The notes under the pieces were generated by a model. The model had not been told where the DNA came from, made no database searches, and worked only from the letters and a program-made list of their open reading frames with translations. The position numbers and the translations under genes were made by a program. DNA of 64,000 nt from Pantoea sp. RIT-PI-b (lineage in GTDB: Bacteria > Pseudomonadota > Gammaproteobacteria > Enterobacterales > Enterobacteriaceae), in assembly GCF_001187905.1 (NCBI RefSeq), contig NZ_LGIS01000030.1, positions 248,001 through 312,000 on the forward strand, in the 5' to 3' direction. Positions 35,959 through 45,765 of the stretch are shown piece by piece; within the stretch, counting starts at the first letter, position 1; every line of letters begins with the position of its first letter.

Positions 35959-35999
35959 AAAAAACAGCGCCCTTGCTGAGTCAGACTCAACAAGGGCGC
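35959..35999 (-). terminator. Terminator of ndk
   Basis: Outer stem GCGCCCTTG / CAAGGGCGC with an inner TGAGTCnGACTCA palindrome, then TGTTTTTTCC on the minus strand. Confidence 0.85.
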
Positions 36000-36094
36000 A
36001 TAATTGTACTACATCTGCTGCATGATGCCAGGGGAACCGTTTCACAGATGTTGAACAGCTGTAAAGACGTGTGTCCGCCTGGCCCTCAATGTAC

Positions 36095-36526
36095 TTAGCG
36101 AGTGCGTGGGCAGACTTCGTTTTCTGCGAAGAAGTACGCGATTTCGCGTGCTGCAGATTCAGCTGAGTCAGAACCGTGGGTCGCGTTCTCGGTGAAGCTG
36201 TCCGCGTAGTCAGCACGCAGAGTACCTGCCAGCGCGTTGTCTGGGTTAGTTGCACCCATCAGATCGCGGTGACGCTGAACGGCGTTTTCGCCTTCCAATA
36301 CAGAAACCACAACTGGACCAGAAGTCATGAATTCAACCAGACCATCAAAGAATGGACGACCTTTGTGCTCAGCGTAGAAGCCTTCAGCCTGCTCTTTGGT
36401 CAGGTGCAGCATTTTTGCGCCAACTATTTTGAAGCCCGCGCTTTCAAAACGGTTATAGATTGCACCAATCACGTTCTTAGCGACGGCGTTTGGTTTCACG
36501 ATTGAGAAAGTACGTTCGATTGCCAT
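36095..36526 (-). CDS. ndk: Nucleoside diphosphate kinase
   Basis: Balances NTP/NDP pools through a phospho-histidine. The 143 residues match the family. MAIERTFSIVKPNAV opens the fold, and the catalytic His sits in NATHGSDSAESAAREI. It is monocistronic with a strong terminator, between rlmN and pbpC as in E. coli. Confidence 0.97.
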   Translation of the reverse strand: MAIERTFSIVKPNAVAKNVIGAIYNRFESAGFKIVGAKMLHLTKEQAEGFYAEHKGRPFFDGLVEFMTSGPVVVSVLEGENAVQRHRDLMGATNPDNALAGTLRADYADSFTENATHGSDSAESAAREIAYFFAENEVCPRTR

Positions 36527-36695
36527 GTTGACCTCTAGTTAGCATCCTGAAGAATCCGGGAGCCTGCTCCCGGTAAGAAAACGCGCCGATTATAGGGACA
36601 TCATCGGGCGTTGCCTATTGGCGATTGGTGGAATTATTGAAAATAATTGATTTTTGTCGGGGCAAGCAGGCAAAAAGTATGCCATATCCCTGCAC

Positions 36696-39023
36696 TCAAC
36701 CGCGGTTAAATCCTACCGAGGACAACTGCCCCGCTTCATCCATTACGACCAGTTGATAGCTGCCGGGTTCATCCAGCACCAGTGCTGCACTCTTTTTCCC
36801 GGCATCCTGTTCAAGCGGCTGTCCATTCAAAAACCACCAGCGCTGTTCGCCTTGTCCGCCCTGCACCGCCACCGGCATCACCAACACCACTTTGCCCGGC
36901 AGCGGTTGCACACGCTGGCCATTGATCACGCCGGTGATCACCAGCGGCGGCGCATTGCCCTGATTCAGTGGCGGACAGGTGGGATCGATGGACGGCAATC
37001 GCTGGGCACGCCGTTCAGCAGGCGCTAGCCAGGGCTCAAGCGGCAGCGGCCACATCAACCGCTCACGGCTCTGCGCATCAGGACAATCGGCCGCCACGCG
37101 CAATCCATCACTATTCTGCCAGTATTGCTGGCGCAAGCCATTAACGCTCTCCTGCCCTGGCGCGAGCAGCGTTGGCGGCACGGTTTGATTCAACACCCAA
37201 CTCTGACGGCGCTGACGGCAATTCTCATCGCCCAATGGCAACGGCTGGCCGCCTGGCCAGCAGATGCTCATGGCGCTGACCGATGGCGGACGCGGATCGC
37301 GCACGGCACCGTTCACCGGCATATGCCCCGCCAGCAGATTATTCACCTGATTCATCACCGGCACCGCTGAGGCAAAGCCAAATTGGCCAGCCACCGGCGT
37401 CGCATCTGGCCGTCCCACCCACACGCCAATCAGATAGCGCGGAGTGATACCAATCGTCCACGCATCGCGATAGCCGTAGCTGGTGCCGGTTTTCCACGCC
37501 AGTGGGGCAACATCCGACACCGCGCCGCTGGCGGGGGGTTGCGCAGCGCCTGCCAGAATACGCCGCACAATCCATGCGGCACCTGGCGACAACAACGGCC
37601 TTTCCTGTAACGGCTGTGTCGACAGCCAGCGCAGTTGCGCCGCGTTACCGTGACGGGCAAAGGCGCTATAGGCCGCGACAATGCCATCCAGCCGCGCGCC
37701 GGTACCGCCAAGCACCAGCGAGAGATTCGGTTCTGCGCCCGCCGGGAAGCGCAGATTTAATCCCACATTACGCAGACGCGCCGCCAGCGTTTTTGGCCCC
37801 AGAGCAGCCAAAAGCTGCACCGCAGGCAGATTAAGCGATCGCTCCAGCGCTTCACTGGCGCTTACCGGGCCGTGGAAGCCTGAATCAAAGTTGCCGGGAC
37901 GATAGTCGCCAAAGCGGCGCGGCACATCCTGTAATAACGATTCTCCATGAATCAGCCCCTCATCCAGTGCCATACCATAGACGAAAGGTTTCAGTACCGA
38001 TCCCGGCGATCGCACGCTGGCGATCATATCGACATGACCAAAGCGGCTGTCGTCGTTGAAATCTACCGAACCTACATAGCCGCGCACCTTCATACTTTGG
38101 TGATCCACCACCAGCAGCGCCAGCGAAGTGCGAGCAGGTAAGTTGCTTTTTAGCGACGACGCCAGATTCTCCAGTTCGCGCTGGAGCGACAGATCAATTG
38201 TGGAGGTGATTTTATTGTCGGGTGATAACGACAATAAGCGCCGGGCGAGCAGCGGCGCACGTTGTGGCATTTGGCGCGGCGGCAGCCAAACGGCTTCCTG
38301 TTTAATATCGGCGACATCCTGCGGCGTCCAAACGCCATATTCCGCCAAACGATCCAGCACCTTATTACGCGCCGCTTCGGCGCGTTGCGGCCAGCGATCC
38401 GGACGCAAGCGGCTCGGCGCCTGAGGCAGCACCGCCAACAGTGCCGCCTCGCCTTTAGTGAGCTGTGACGGCGGCTTACCCAGCCAGATCCAGCTCGCCG
38501 CACCCACGCCCTCAACCGTGCCGCCAAACGGAGCGCGATTGAGGTACAACGTTAGGATGTCTCGTTTGGAGAGATGATATTCCAGCTGTAGCGCACGCCA
38601 CGTCTGTACCACTTTGCCACGTAAGGTGCGCGGCTGGGGATCGATAAGCCGTGCCACCTGCATGGTCAGCGTACTGCCGCCGGAAACCACGCCGTGATGC
38701 AGCACGTTCTGCCCGATAGCGCGCACAATCGCCATTGGATTAATACCGGGATGATGCCAGAACCAGCGATCTTCATAGGTTAGCAGCGCGTCGATGTAGG
38801 CTGCCGACACTTCGTCCAGCGACACCGGATAGCGCCACACGCCTTGTCTATCAGCAAAGCGCCACAGCGGCGTGCCATCTTCGGCCACCACCACGCGCGC
38901 CGGTTGTACCTCATGCAGCGGTAAAGGTGTCAGTCGATCCAGCAGCCACAGCGCGGCTAGCGATGCCAGTAAAAAAAGCGGTAGCCAGCGCCACCGCTTT
39001 AGTCGGTTTCTTAACGGCATCAA
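36696..39023 (-). CDS. pbpC: Penicillin-binding protein 1C
   Basis: Bifunctional class A PBP anchored in the inner membrane. The 775 residues comprise an N-terminal anchor (about 12-30), a GT51 glycosyltransferase domain (LTYEDRWFWHHPGINPMAIVRA, SGGSTLTMQVARLI), a transpeptidase domain with SPGSVLKPFVYG as SxxK and KTGTSYGYRD as KTG, and a C-terminal PBP1C-specific domain (VLVMPVAVQGGQGEQRWWFLNG). It starts three bases after the yfhM stop, so yfhM and pbpC form an operon, consistent with joint envelope repair and defence roles. Confidence 0.96.
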   Translation of the reverse strand: MMPLRNRLKRWRWLPLFLLASLAALWLLDRLTPLPLHEVQPARVVVAEDGTPLWRFADRQGVWRYPVSLDEVSAAYIDALLTYEDRWFWHHPGINPMAIVRAIGQNVLHHGVVSGGSTLTMQVARLIDPQPRTLRGKVVQTWRALQLEYHLSKRDILTLYLNRAPFGGTVEGVGAASWIWLGKPPSQLTKGEAALLAVLPQAPSRLRPDRWPQRAEAARNKVLDRLAEYGVWTPQDVADIKQEAVWLPPRQMPQRAPLLARRLLSLSPDNKITSTIDLSLQRELENLASSLKSNLPARTSLALLVVDHQSMKVRGYVGSVDFNDDSRFGHVDMIASVRSPGSVLKPFVYGMALDEGLIHGESLLQDVPRRFGDYRPGNFDSGFHGPVSASEALERSLNLPAVQLLAALGPKTLAARLRNVGLNLRFPAGAEPNLSLVLGGTGARLDGIVAAYSAFARHGNAAQLRWLSTQPLQERPLLSPGAAWIVRRILAGAAQPPASGAVSDVAPLAWKTGTSYGYRDAWTIGITPRYLIGVWVGRPDATPVAGQFGFASAVPVMNQVNNLLAGHMPVNGAVRDPRPPSVSAMSICWPGGQPLPLGDENCRQRRQSWVLNQTVPPTLLAPGQESVNGLRQQYWQNSDGLRVAADCPDAQSRERLMWPLPLEPWLAPAERRAQRLPSIDPTCPPLNQGNAPPLVITGVINGQRVQPLPGKVVLVMPVAVQGGQGEQRWWFLNGQPLEQDAGKKSAALVLDEPGSYQLVVMDEAGQLSSVGFNRG

Positions 39024-39026
39024 TAC

Positions 39027-42000
39027 TTAACGCACGTTGATTTTTTCTGGCGTGCTACCAATCGCACGCCACTCAGGCACATACATCGATTCCACCTGCG
39101 GTGGTGGCAGGCGATAGCTGCCCGGCGTAACCGCCCGCGCCAGATACAGCAACGTGCCCGGCGTGTAGCCGTCGAGCGCCAGCGCGGCAACAAAACGATC
39201 GTCCCGGAATTCGATATGTTTAATATTGGCCTGCTGCATATCCATCATGCTCTCTTTCAACGCATCGGCACTGTCGCCTAAACTGGAGCTGCTGTCGCTG
39301 AGGTTCTGGTTCTCCAGCTCAAGGCCAGCAGGCAGCAAGTCCACCACTAGCGCATCACTCACGCGCTCGCTGGCTTCGACTTTCAGCCGCACCACCAGCA
39401 ACTCGCCACTTTTCAGATTGGCGAGATCGGCAGGCTTACCGTCCAGCGTGAAATATTCACGACCGATCTTCAGCACGTTGCTGATAGGCGACGGTGCGGT
39501 GCGGGGATAGCCCACCACATTTAGCGTGCCGTAGAGCGGCGACGCATTGTCGCTTTTCACCGACACGCCTTGTCGCAGCTGATCTTCCGTCATGCCAATG
39601 TTAAGCGGCTGATTACTGCTCAGCGGTTCCGCTTTACCCTGCAGTGTCGCCTGCCAGCTTTCGCCTTTGTGCTGCTGCAAGGTGCGGGCGGCGAGGAACA
39701 ACGCGTTGTTTTCCTGCGTGGAGAACCAGCGCTGGCCATGTACCGCTTTCGCCAGATCGATCAGCAGCGGACCTTGCATATCTGGCAGCAGTTGGTTTTC
39801 GCTTAACAGCGACAGAATCAGCGCGCGGTCGCGCACCGGACTACCGTAATCGCCGAGCCAGCTGTTCGGCTTACGTTCCAGGCCAATCCCCTGCGCCAGC
39901 GCCAACTGTGCACGCTGCTGATCGCCCATCAACTTCAGCGCTACGCCAAGTTGCACCATCGCCAGGCCAGATTTGGCCTGCTCGCGTTTTTCATACAGCG
40001 CACGCAGGGCACCAAGCGGTGCCTGCTGCTGGCGCGCCAGTACTAACCCGGCATAGGCCTGCACGCTGAAACGTAAACCATCGGCATCGCTGCTCCAGCT
40101 GGTTTCGATCTGCGCAGGGTCCTGTAGATAGCGCAGCAGACGTTCGTCGGCGCGGGTAATCACGCCATCCGGCACGCTATAACCCGCTTCGCTGGCGCGC
40201 AGCAAGAAATCGGTGACGTAAGCGGTCAGCCAAAACTCTTCCTGACTCTCTTTGCTCCACAGGCCAAAGCTCCCGTTGCCGCGCTGCATGCCGGCAAGAC
40301 GCGCAATGCCGGTATCAATTGACGCACGGCGCGCCTCATCACTGCTGGTTTTGATGCCCATCGCCGTCAGCTGCGCATGGTTGGTGAACACCGATGGCCA
40401 AATGCCGCTGGCGGTCTGCTCAAGGCAGCCGTAAGGATAGGCGTAGAGCGAGCTGATAAAGCTGGCGATGTTCAGCGGCGGGCGGTTACTGAGCGACAGC
40501 TGTCCGCTCAGCGTATCCTGCTGCAAACCATTAAAGGCACTCGCCAACACCTGCCAGTTTTGGCCGGTTTGCATCACGTTATCGAAGCTCAGCGTTTGTG
40601 CCGGATAAGCCGGACGCACGCCAATTTTCCATTTTCGCTCGCTCGGCGCCAGGGTTTCGCCCGGCAAACTCATGCCTGAGACATTCACCTGCACAGCGCC
40701 GTCACCAAAACCTCCCTGCGCTTTCACCGGAATGGATAAGGTGCTACGCGCGCCCTTTGCTAATTGCACGCTGGCCGGGATTTGGCCATTCAAGGCAAGC
40801 TGACCGCTGGCAGTAACATTGATTTTCAGCGTCTGGGCGCGATCGGTGAGGTTAGTGAGATCCAGCGCCAGCGTAGCTTGATCGCCGCTAGCAAGGAAAC
40901 GCGGTGTCGCCAGTTCGCTAATAAGCGGTGCAGCAACCACCAGCTTGCGCTCGGCCGATCCGAAGCTGTCGTCGCTCCAAACCTGCGCCATCAAACGCAG
41001 TTCACCATTAAAAGCAGGGATTGGCAGCTCCAGCGTGCCGTCGCCATTGGCATCCAGCGTCACAGGCTGCAGCTGTTGTGCCACGATCTGCACATCGGTG
41101 ACCGGCTTTTTACCGCCGCGCGACAGGGCATCCGCATCGTCGCCGTCACCGCCAAAGCGCAGCGCGGCCAGCTTGCCGCCGCCTTCAATTAACTGACCAA
41201 ACACATCGTATTGATCGGCGTTATAGCGCTTGCGACCGAAAAACGCCTCCCACGGATTCGGTGTTGAGTAGTCAGTGATGCTAAGTACGCCGCTGTCTAC
41301 CGCCGACAGCAATACCTGAACCCGCTTCGGCAACTCGCCGCCTTCGCGGCTGGCTTTCACCTTCACTTTCAGGGTCTGTTCTGGGCGGATTTTATCGGGT
41401 GCGTCGAGTGTCAACGTGAGTCGACGTGCTTCGGTCGCCATCGGCAGATGCAGCAAGCCCACCGCGCGTTTCGGCGTGACGCCGCTGGCCTTGTCGCCGT
41501 CGCGCACCACGATAGCGCTGAGATAGAGATCGTGTCGCTTCCAGCTGTCGCTAATTGGCACATCAATGGTTGCGCCACCTGCCGGAACATCCAGCGGCTG
41601 CCACCACAGCGTGCCGCTGCTGGATTCTACCATCAGATAGCCTTTGCCAGCTGCGGGCGACTCTACCTGCACATGTGCAGTGTCGCCCGGTTGATAAGCG
41701 GTTTTATCAATTTTCAGCTTGACCTGATCCGGGCGCAGCGCGCCGGTGCCATTGGTGTTGTCCTGCCACCCATATCCCGCCTGGAATCGTACGCTGCTGA
41801 CGATGTTGTCACCCGCATGCACTTCCAGTCGATAGGTGCCCCACTCCACCGGGAAACTCACTTTCTGGCTGCCACCGGCAGCAATAGTGATGTGCTGTTG
41901 CTCTTCCTGCAGATCTTTTTGATCGTAGCGCGACTGCCAGCCTTCGCTGTCAGAAAAGCTCCAGTAATAGTCGCGGCGCTCGTGGATCAGGCGAACATCC

Positions 42001-43913
42001 AGATCCTGCGCCGCCAATTTTTCACCCTGCGGGTTGGCATATACCACGTCGAATTCAGCAAGGCTGTTTTCCGCGACGGTTGGCTCATCGTGATAACGAT
42101 CGGTGCGGTAGTCATACACCGATTCACTGTTAAACAGCGGACGAATGCCCGGCAGCGCCGGTGCGGGCCAGATCGCCTGAATGGCGCGACGCGTCACCGG
42201 ACGTCCACCGGTTTCCAGCAGGCTGGCTTGCAGAATCAGATTGAGCGGCGAATGGCTCTCTTTCCAGCTGCTCTCCACGCTGAGCTGCAACTTACCGCTC
42301 TCATCCAGCTTCTCATCGACATCGTCCAGCGTGCGTTTCAGTTCTTCGGTGATGTCACCGAACTGATAACCCGGCAGCGCCGTCACCGCTTCACGCGCGG
42401 GGCGCAGGAACAGCTGCCCTTGTAGCTCATTACCTGCGGCAGGTGCGCCGTACAAATAGCGCCCTTCCACATCAAATTGCACCGCGGCATCCGGCGCCAC
42501 CGGCTGTGCGCTGTTGCTCAGCGCCAGCGCCATACGTTCCGGCAAAAAATCCTCCACGTGGAACGGCCAGCTACGCGGCTGGTTGTCGCCACTGTTAATG
42601 CGCAGCGTCCACTCTCCGGTCATGGCAGAAGCCGGCAGCGGGAAGCGTTGTTGATAGACGCCATTTACCGGCTGCCAGACGAAGGTTTGCGCCACTTCAC
42701 CGTTCGGCTGCACCACTTCGGCTTTTACTGGCTGCGGCGGCAGCGGTTTACCATCGGCATCACGCAGCAGCGCGTTGACGATCACCGTTTCGCCGGGACG
42801 ATAGAGATCGCGCGGACCAAAGACGAAGAACTGTTTGTCGTAACCTTGCGGACCATCAATCGGAAACTCAGCCAGATCGAGCGCCGGGCGAGTGAGATCG
42901 ATCAGCGAGGTTTGCCCTTTTTGTGTCGCCAGCAGCAACTTGCCTTTAGCATGCGCGGGTAAGCGCAGATGACCGTTACTGTCGCTGGTGCCACTGGCCA
43001 GCTGTTTGCCCTTTTCATCCAGCAGCTGCACGCTGACGTCATCCAGCGGTGCGCCGCTGGCCAGGCTTTGAGCGAACAGCTCCAGCTGTTCAGGGAATTG
43101 GTGTAGCGACAGACCGATGTCGCTTAGGGTAAACAGCGTCGCTGGCTGCGTGTAGTTATAAGTCCCAGCCTGTTTCATTACCGCCAGATAGACGCCAGAT
43201 TGTTTCAGGGCATCCACATCGCCGAGCGGCAACTGCATTTTTTCGCGCGTGTTGCGCGCCGGATTAAGATCAAAACGTCCGCTGTAAACCAGATCGGCAT
43301 TTTTCAGCAGATCGCGGGATTCCCAGTACGACATATTGTTGCCGTAGTTCCACTGAGCCAGGAAATCGGCCAGTGTGGCACTTTTTACCCGGAAGAAATC
43401 GACGTCGACACTGTTTACATTCAGCGCCAGCAGCGGTAAGCCCTGCGTCAGACGTAGCGGCAGCAGCGAGCCGCGACTGGCAAAGCCGACCATCGGCTGG
43501 ATATCACGCGTGGTCAGCGTTTGGCTAAAAGGCGTGGATAAGGTCGTGCCATCGGCGGCTTTAAGACCGGCATCGACGTTAATCGTCAATTTGCGCGACG
43601 GTTCCGGATGACGAAAACGCAACGCTTTACCGTTTTGCGCCAGCTCCCAGCCGCCGTCGAACTTGCCACTTTTCTCGTCAGTAATTTGCACGCGCGAAGC
43701 AAAATCCTGTTTGCTATCGAGCGGGGTATTAAAGGTCAGCACCAGCGCAGCAGCACCGTCGAGCTGCAGTTCGGAGAGATCGATAACCGAGAGTGATTGC
43801 TGCGTGGCTGCTGCGGCTGTCGTTTCCGCCGCGTGAGTCGTCGACGTTGCGCTGCCCAGTAATACACCCCCGATCAGCGCGCTGAGCAGTAGCCGGTTAA
43901 AACATTTTGCCAT
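39027..43913 (-). CDS. yfhM: Bacterial alpha-2-macroglobulin (YfhM), no lipobox cysteine
   Basis: A periplasmic protease trap of about 1628 residues, matching E. coli YfhM (1653). The start at 43913 has GAGGG upstream; a longer frame is excluded. MG domains follow the N-terminus (FFVFGPRDLYRPGETVIV). The thioester motif GCLEQTASG is intact, and a C-terminal receptor-like region holds VESMYVPEWRA. The signal sequence reads LLGSATSTTHA: the lipobox Cys of E. coli YfhM is Ser here, so export as a soluble protein cleaved after THA is expected rather than lipid anchoring. It is in an operon with pbpC. Confidence 0.95.
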   Translation of the reverse strand: MAKCFNRLLLSALIGGVLLGSATSTTHAAETTAAAATQQSLSVIDLSELQLDGAAALVLTFNTPLDSKQDFASRVQITDEKSGKFDGGWELAQNGKALRFRHPEPSRKLTINVDAGLKAADGTTLSTPFSQTLTTRDIQPMVGFASRGSLLPLRLTQGLPLLALNVNSVDVDFFRVKSATLADFLAQWNYGNNMSYWESRDLLKNADLVYSGRFDLNPARNTREKMQLPLGDVDALKQSGVYLAVMKQAGTYNYTQPATLFTLSDIGLSLHQFPEQLELFAQSLASGAPLDDVSVQLLDEKGKQLASGTSDSNGHLRLPAHAKGKLLLATQKGQTSLIDLTRPALDLAEFPIDGPQGYDKQFFVFGPRDLYRPGETVIVNALLRDADGKPLPPQPVKAEVVQPNGEVAQTFVWQPVNGVYQQRFPLPASAMTGEWTLRINSGDNQPRSWPFHVEDFLPERMALALSNSAQPVAPDAAVQFDVEGRYLYGAPAAGNELQGQLFLRPAREAVTALPGYQFGDITEELKRTLDDVDEKLDESGKLQLSVESSWKESHSPLNLILQASLLETGGRPVTRRAIQAIWPAPALPGIRPLFNSESVYDYRTDRYHDEPTVAENSLAEFDVVYANPQGEKLAAQDLDVRLIHERRDYYWSFSDSEGWQSRYDQKDLQEEQQHITIAAGGSQKVSFPVEWGTYRLEVHAGDNIVSSVRFQAGYGWQDNTNGTGALRPDQVKLKIDKTAYQPGDTAHVQVESPAAGKGYLMVESSSGTLWWQPLDVPAGGATIDVPISDSWKRHDLYLSAIVVRDGDKASGVTPKRAVGLLHLPMATEARRLTLTLDAPDKIRPEQTLKVKVKASREGGELPKRVQVLLSAVDSGVLSITDYSTPNPWEAFFGRKRYNADQYDVFGQLIEGGGKLAALRFGGDGDDADALSRGGKKPVTDVQIVAQQLQPVTLDANGDGTLELPIPAFNGELRLMAQVWSDDSFGSAERKLVVAAPLISELATPRFLASGDQATLALDLTNLTDRAQTLKINVTASGQLALNGQIPASVQLAKGARSTLSIPVKAQGGFGDGAVQVNVSGMSLPGETLAPSERKWKIGVRPAYPAQTLSFDNVMQTGQNWQVLASAFNGLQQDTLSGQLSLSNRPPLNIASFISSLYAYPYGCLEQTASGIWPSVFTNHAQLTAMGIKTSSDEARRASIDTGIARLAGMQRGNGSFGLWSKESQEEFWLTAYVTDFLLRASEAGYSVPDGVITRADERLLRYLQDPAQIETSWSSDADGLRFSVQAYAGLVLARQQQAPLGALRALYEKREQAKSGLAMVQLGVALKLMGDQQRAQLALAQGIGLERKPNSWLGDYGSPVRDRALILSLLSENQLLPDMQGPLLIDLAKAVHGQRWFSTQENNALFLAARTLQQHKGESWQATLQGKAEPLSSNQPLNIGMTEDQLRQGVSVKSDNASPLYGTLNVVGYPRTAPSPISNVLKIGREYFTLDGKPADLANLKSGELLVVRLKVEASERVSDALVVDLLPAGLELENQNLSDSSSSLGDSADALKESMMDMQQANIKHIEFRDDRFVAALALDGYTPGTLLYLARAVTPGSYRLPPPQVESMYVPEWRAIGSTPEKINVR

Positions 43914-44050
43914 GGTAAATCCCTCACCAGTCCCAGAAGTTAAGAAAGAGTAATGCTGCGCATTTTCGACAACTTTAGCAATCATGCCCTTGAGATAGCC
44001 TTCACATTCCCGGAGACTGGACGTTTCACGATTGCTAAGAAGAGGTTGCT

Positions 44051-44890
44051 ATGACAGCCATATTTGTCTCCGCTGACTGGTTGAAAGAACACTACACAGA
44101 AGAAACTTTGCAGGTGATTGATGCCCGCATGTTACCGCCCGGGCAGGAAGCGGTGCGCGATCTCCAGGCGGAATATCTTGCCGGCCATCTGCCGCATGCC
44201 CCCTTCTTTGATATCGAAGCGCTATCCGATCACACCAGCCCCTATCCGCACATGATGCCGCGCGCCGAGACCTTTGCAGTGGCCATGCGTGAGTTGGGCA
44301 TTAGCCAGGACAAACATCTGGTGGTGTATGACGAAGGCAACCTGTTTTCGGCGCCGCGCGCGTGGTGGATGCTGCGCGCTTTCGGCTGCGAGCAGGTGTC
44401 GATTCTTGCTGGGGGATTACAAGGCTGGAAAGCCGCCGGTTATGACGTGGTTACCGGACCGGTTAGTCTGCCGGAAGCTGAGTTCGAGGCTAAATATGAT
44501 AGTACACAGGTAAAACGCCTGACCGATGTGCTGCTGATTAGTCATGAAGGTGGTGCGCAGATTGTGGATGCACGCGCGGCAAACCGCTTTAATGCCGAAG
44601 TGGATGAGCCACGCCCCGGCCTGCTGCGTGGACATATCCCTAACAGCCTGAACCTGCCGTGGAACAGTTTGGTGGCGAACGGTGAACTGAAACCGGCAGC
44701 GGAACTGCGCGATTTGTTTGATAAAGCAGGCGTGAAGCTGGATCAGCCAGTGATTGCCAGCTGCGGTTCCGGGGTGACTGCGGTGGTATTGATTTTGGCG
44801 CTGACATCGCTCGGGGTACGTAACGTGACGCTGTACGACGGCTCGTGGGGCGAATGGGGAAGTCGCGACGATTTACCGATTGAGAAATGA
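44051..44890 (+). CDS. sseA: 3-mercaptopyruvate sulfurtransferase
   Basis: Two-domain rhodanese that moves sulfur from 3-mercaptopyruvate. The 279 residues match E. coli SseA. An N-terminal inactive rhodanese domain (VIDARMLPPGQ) is followed by a C-terminal active domain (IVDARAANRFNAEVDEPRPG) with the catalytic Cys in SCGSGVTAVVL. AGAGG precedes the ATG. It is convergent with sseB, with a REP element between. Confidence 0.96.
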   Translation: MTAIFVSADWLKEHYTEETLQVIDARMLPPGQEAVRDLQAEYLAGHLPHAPFFDIEALSDHTSPYPHMMPRAETFAVAMRELGISQDKHLVVYDEGNLFSAPRAWWMLRAFGCEQVSILAGGLQGWKAAGYDVVTGPVSLPEAEFEAKYDSTQVKRLTDVLLISHEGGAQIVDARAANRFNAEVDEPRPGLLRGHIPNSLNLPWNSLVANGELKPAAELRDLFDKAGVKLDQPVIASCGSGVTAVVLILALTSLGVRNVTLYDGSWGEWGSRDDLPIEK

Positions 44891-44892
44891 TG

Positions 44893-44916
44893 GTAGGGTG
44901 CGCATTAATGCGCACC
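44893..44916 (+). repeat. REP element between sseA and sseB
   Basis: A GTAG head followed by a perfect 20-bp palindrome, GGTGCGCATT and AATGCGCACC. The same design occurs twice near 63.4 kb. It lies between the convergent ends of sseA and sseB and could form a 3' hairpin. Confidence 0.7.
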
Positions 44917-44951
44917 TGGCCAAACGCTGCACCGTTCGTAACGGTAATAGA

Positions 44952-45719
44952 TCAAATAATCCGCTGACTGCCTTTAAAGTCGCGCAGGAAACTGCCCCAG
45001 CGGCGTTCATAGAATGGCGTGATGTGGGCAGTAAAAAAATGGCTAACGCCACGATCTTCACTCACCACTTCACAGATATCAATTGGCGCATCATCGGCAA
45101 GCGTATCGGTTGCCACACCGCCCGCCGCCTGAATGATCTCATCAATATCGCTATCAGCTTCGATGCCAATCAGCAGATTCGGCGCTTCCGTTGCGCTTTC
45201 ACGAATGCTGGCGACGTAAGCACGGCGCACCTGCTTATACTTGGCAAACAGCTGCGTCAGAGAATCAATCATCTGCGCCGGTGGCTCTGCCACTTCAGAG
45301 AGCAGCAGCGCTTGTCCCCCTTCCAGCACGGTTTGTTGACTCAGCGCACTGCCCTCTTCACTCATCAAATGAGCGATTTCGCCTGGCGAAAACTCTTTGC
45401 CGGCAGGCAGTTTCGGATTGAGAAACAGCGTTTCGCCCTGCGTAATCTCAAACAGCGTACGCACCGGCATGCGCAGATAAGGCTGTTCATCTTTGATCGC
45501 CTCGCCCATCGCTTCTTCGGAGGTGAAGAAAGGAATCACGCTGCCGCCGCCCTCTTTTTCCCAGTGCTGCAGTTCCACCGGTGACGTGGCATCAAACTGT
45601 TCGGCCGGGCTTTCGCCAGGTACCCAAACATCGGCTTCCAGCAGCAGTTGGAAAAATTCCGGACGGTGCGCAGGCTCAGTGGCTGCCAGTTTTAGCACCT
45701 CTTCAAGACGGTTACTCAT
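44952..45719 (-). CDS. sseB: SseB family protein
   Basis: A 255-residue cytoplasmic protein. The N-terminal SseB domain (LLEADVWVPGESPAEQ, PFFTSEEAMGEAIKDEQPYLRMP) is followed by a C-terminal SseB domain (NLLIGIEADSDIDEIIQAAGG, PFYERRWGSFLRDF). It matches E. coli SseB (enhanced serine sensitivity) in position and text. The molecular function is unknown. A terminator separates it from pepB upstream. Confidence 0.92.
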   Translation of the reverse strand: MSNRLEEVLKLAATEPAHRPEFFQLLLEADVWVPGESPAEQFDATSPVELQHWEKEGGGSVIPFFTSEEAMGEAIKDEQPYLRMPVRTLFEITQGETLFLNPKLPAGKEFSPGEIAHLMSEEGSALSQQTVLEGGQALLLSEVAEPPAQMIDSLTQLFAKYKQVRRAYVASIRESATEAPNLLIGIEADSDIDEIIQAAGGVATDTLADDAPIDICEVVSEDRGVSHFFTAHITPFYERRWGSFLRDFKGSQRII

Positions 45720-45731
45720 TTAGTCATTTCC

Positions 45732-45754
45732 AAAAAAAGCAGGCCTGCGCCTGC
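45732..45754 (-). terminator. Terminator between pepB and sseB
   Basis: Stem GCAGGC / GCCTGC with a 4-nt loop and seven T on the minus strand. It lies directly after the pepB stop. Confidence 0.82.
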
Positions 45755-45765
45755 CGTGATGAGGA

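Noticed and set aside
41448..42425. A 325-codon open frame antisense to yfhM
   Set aside because: It lies wholly within a clear coding sequence and its composition is that of a complementary-strand artefact.
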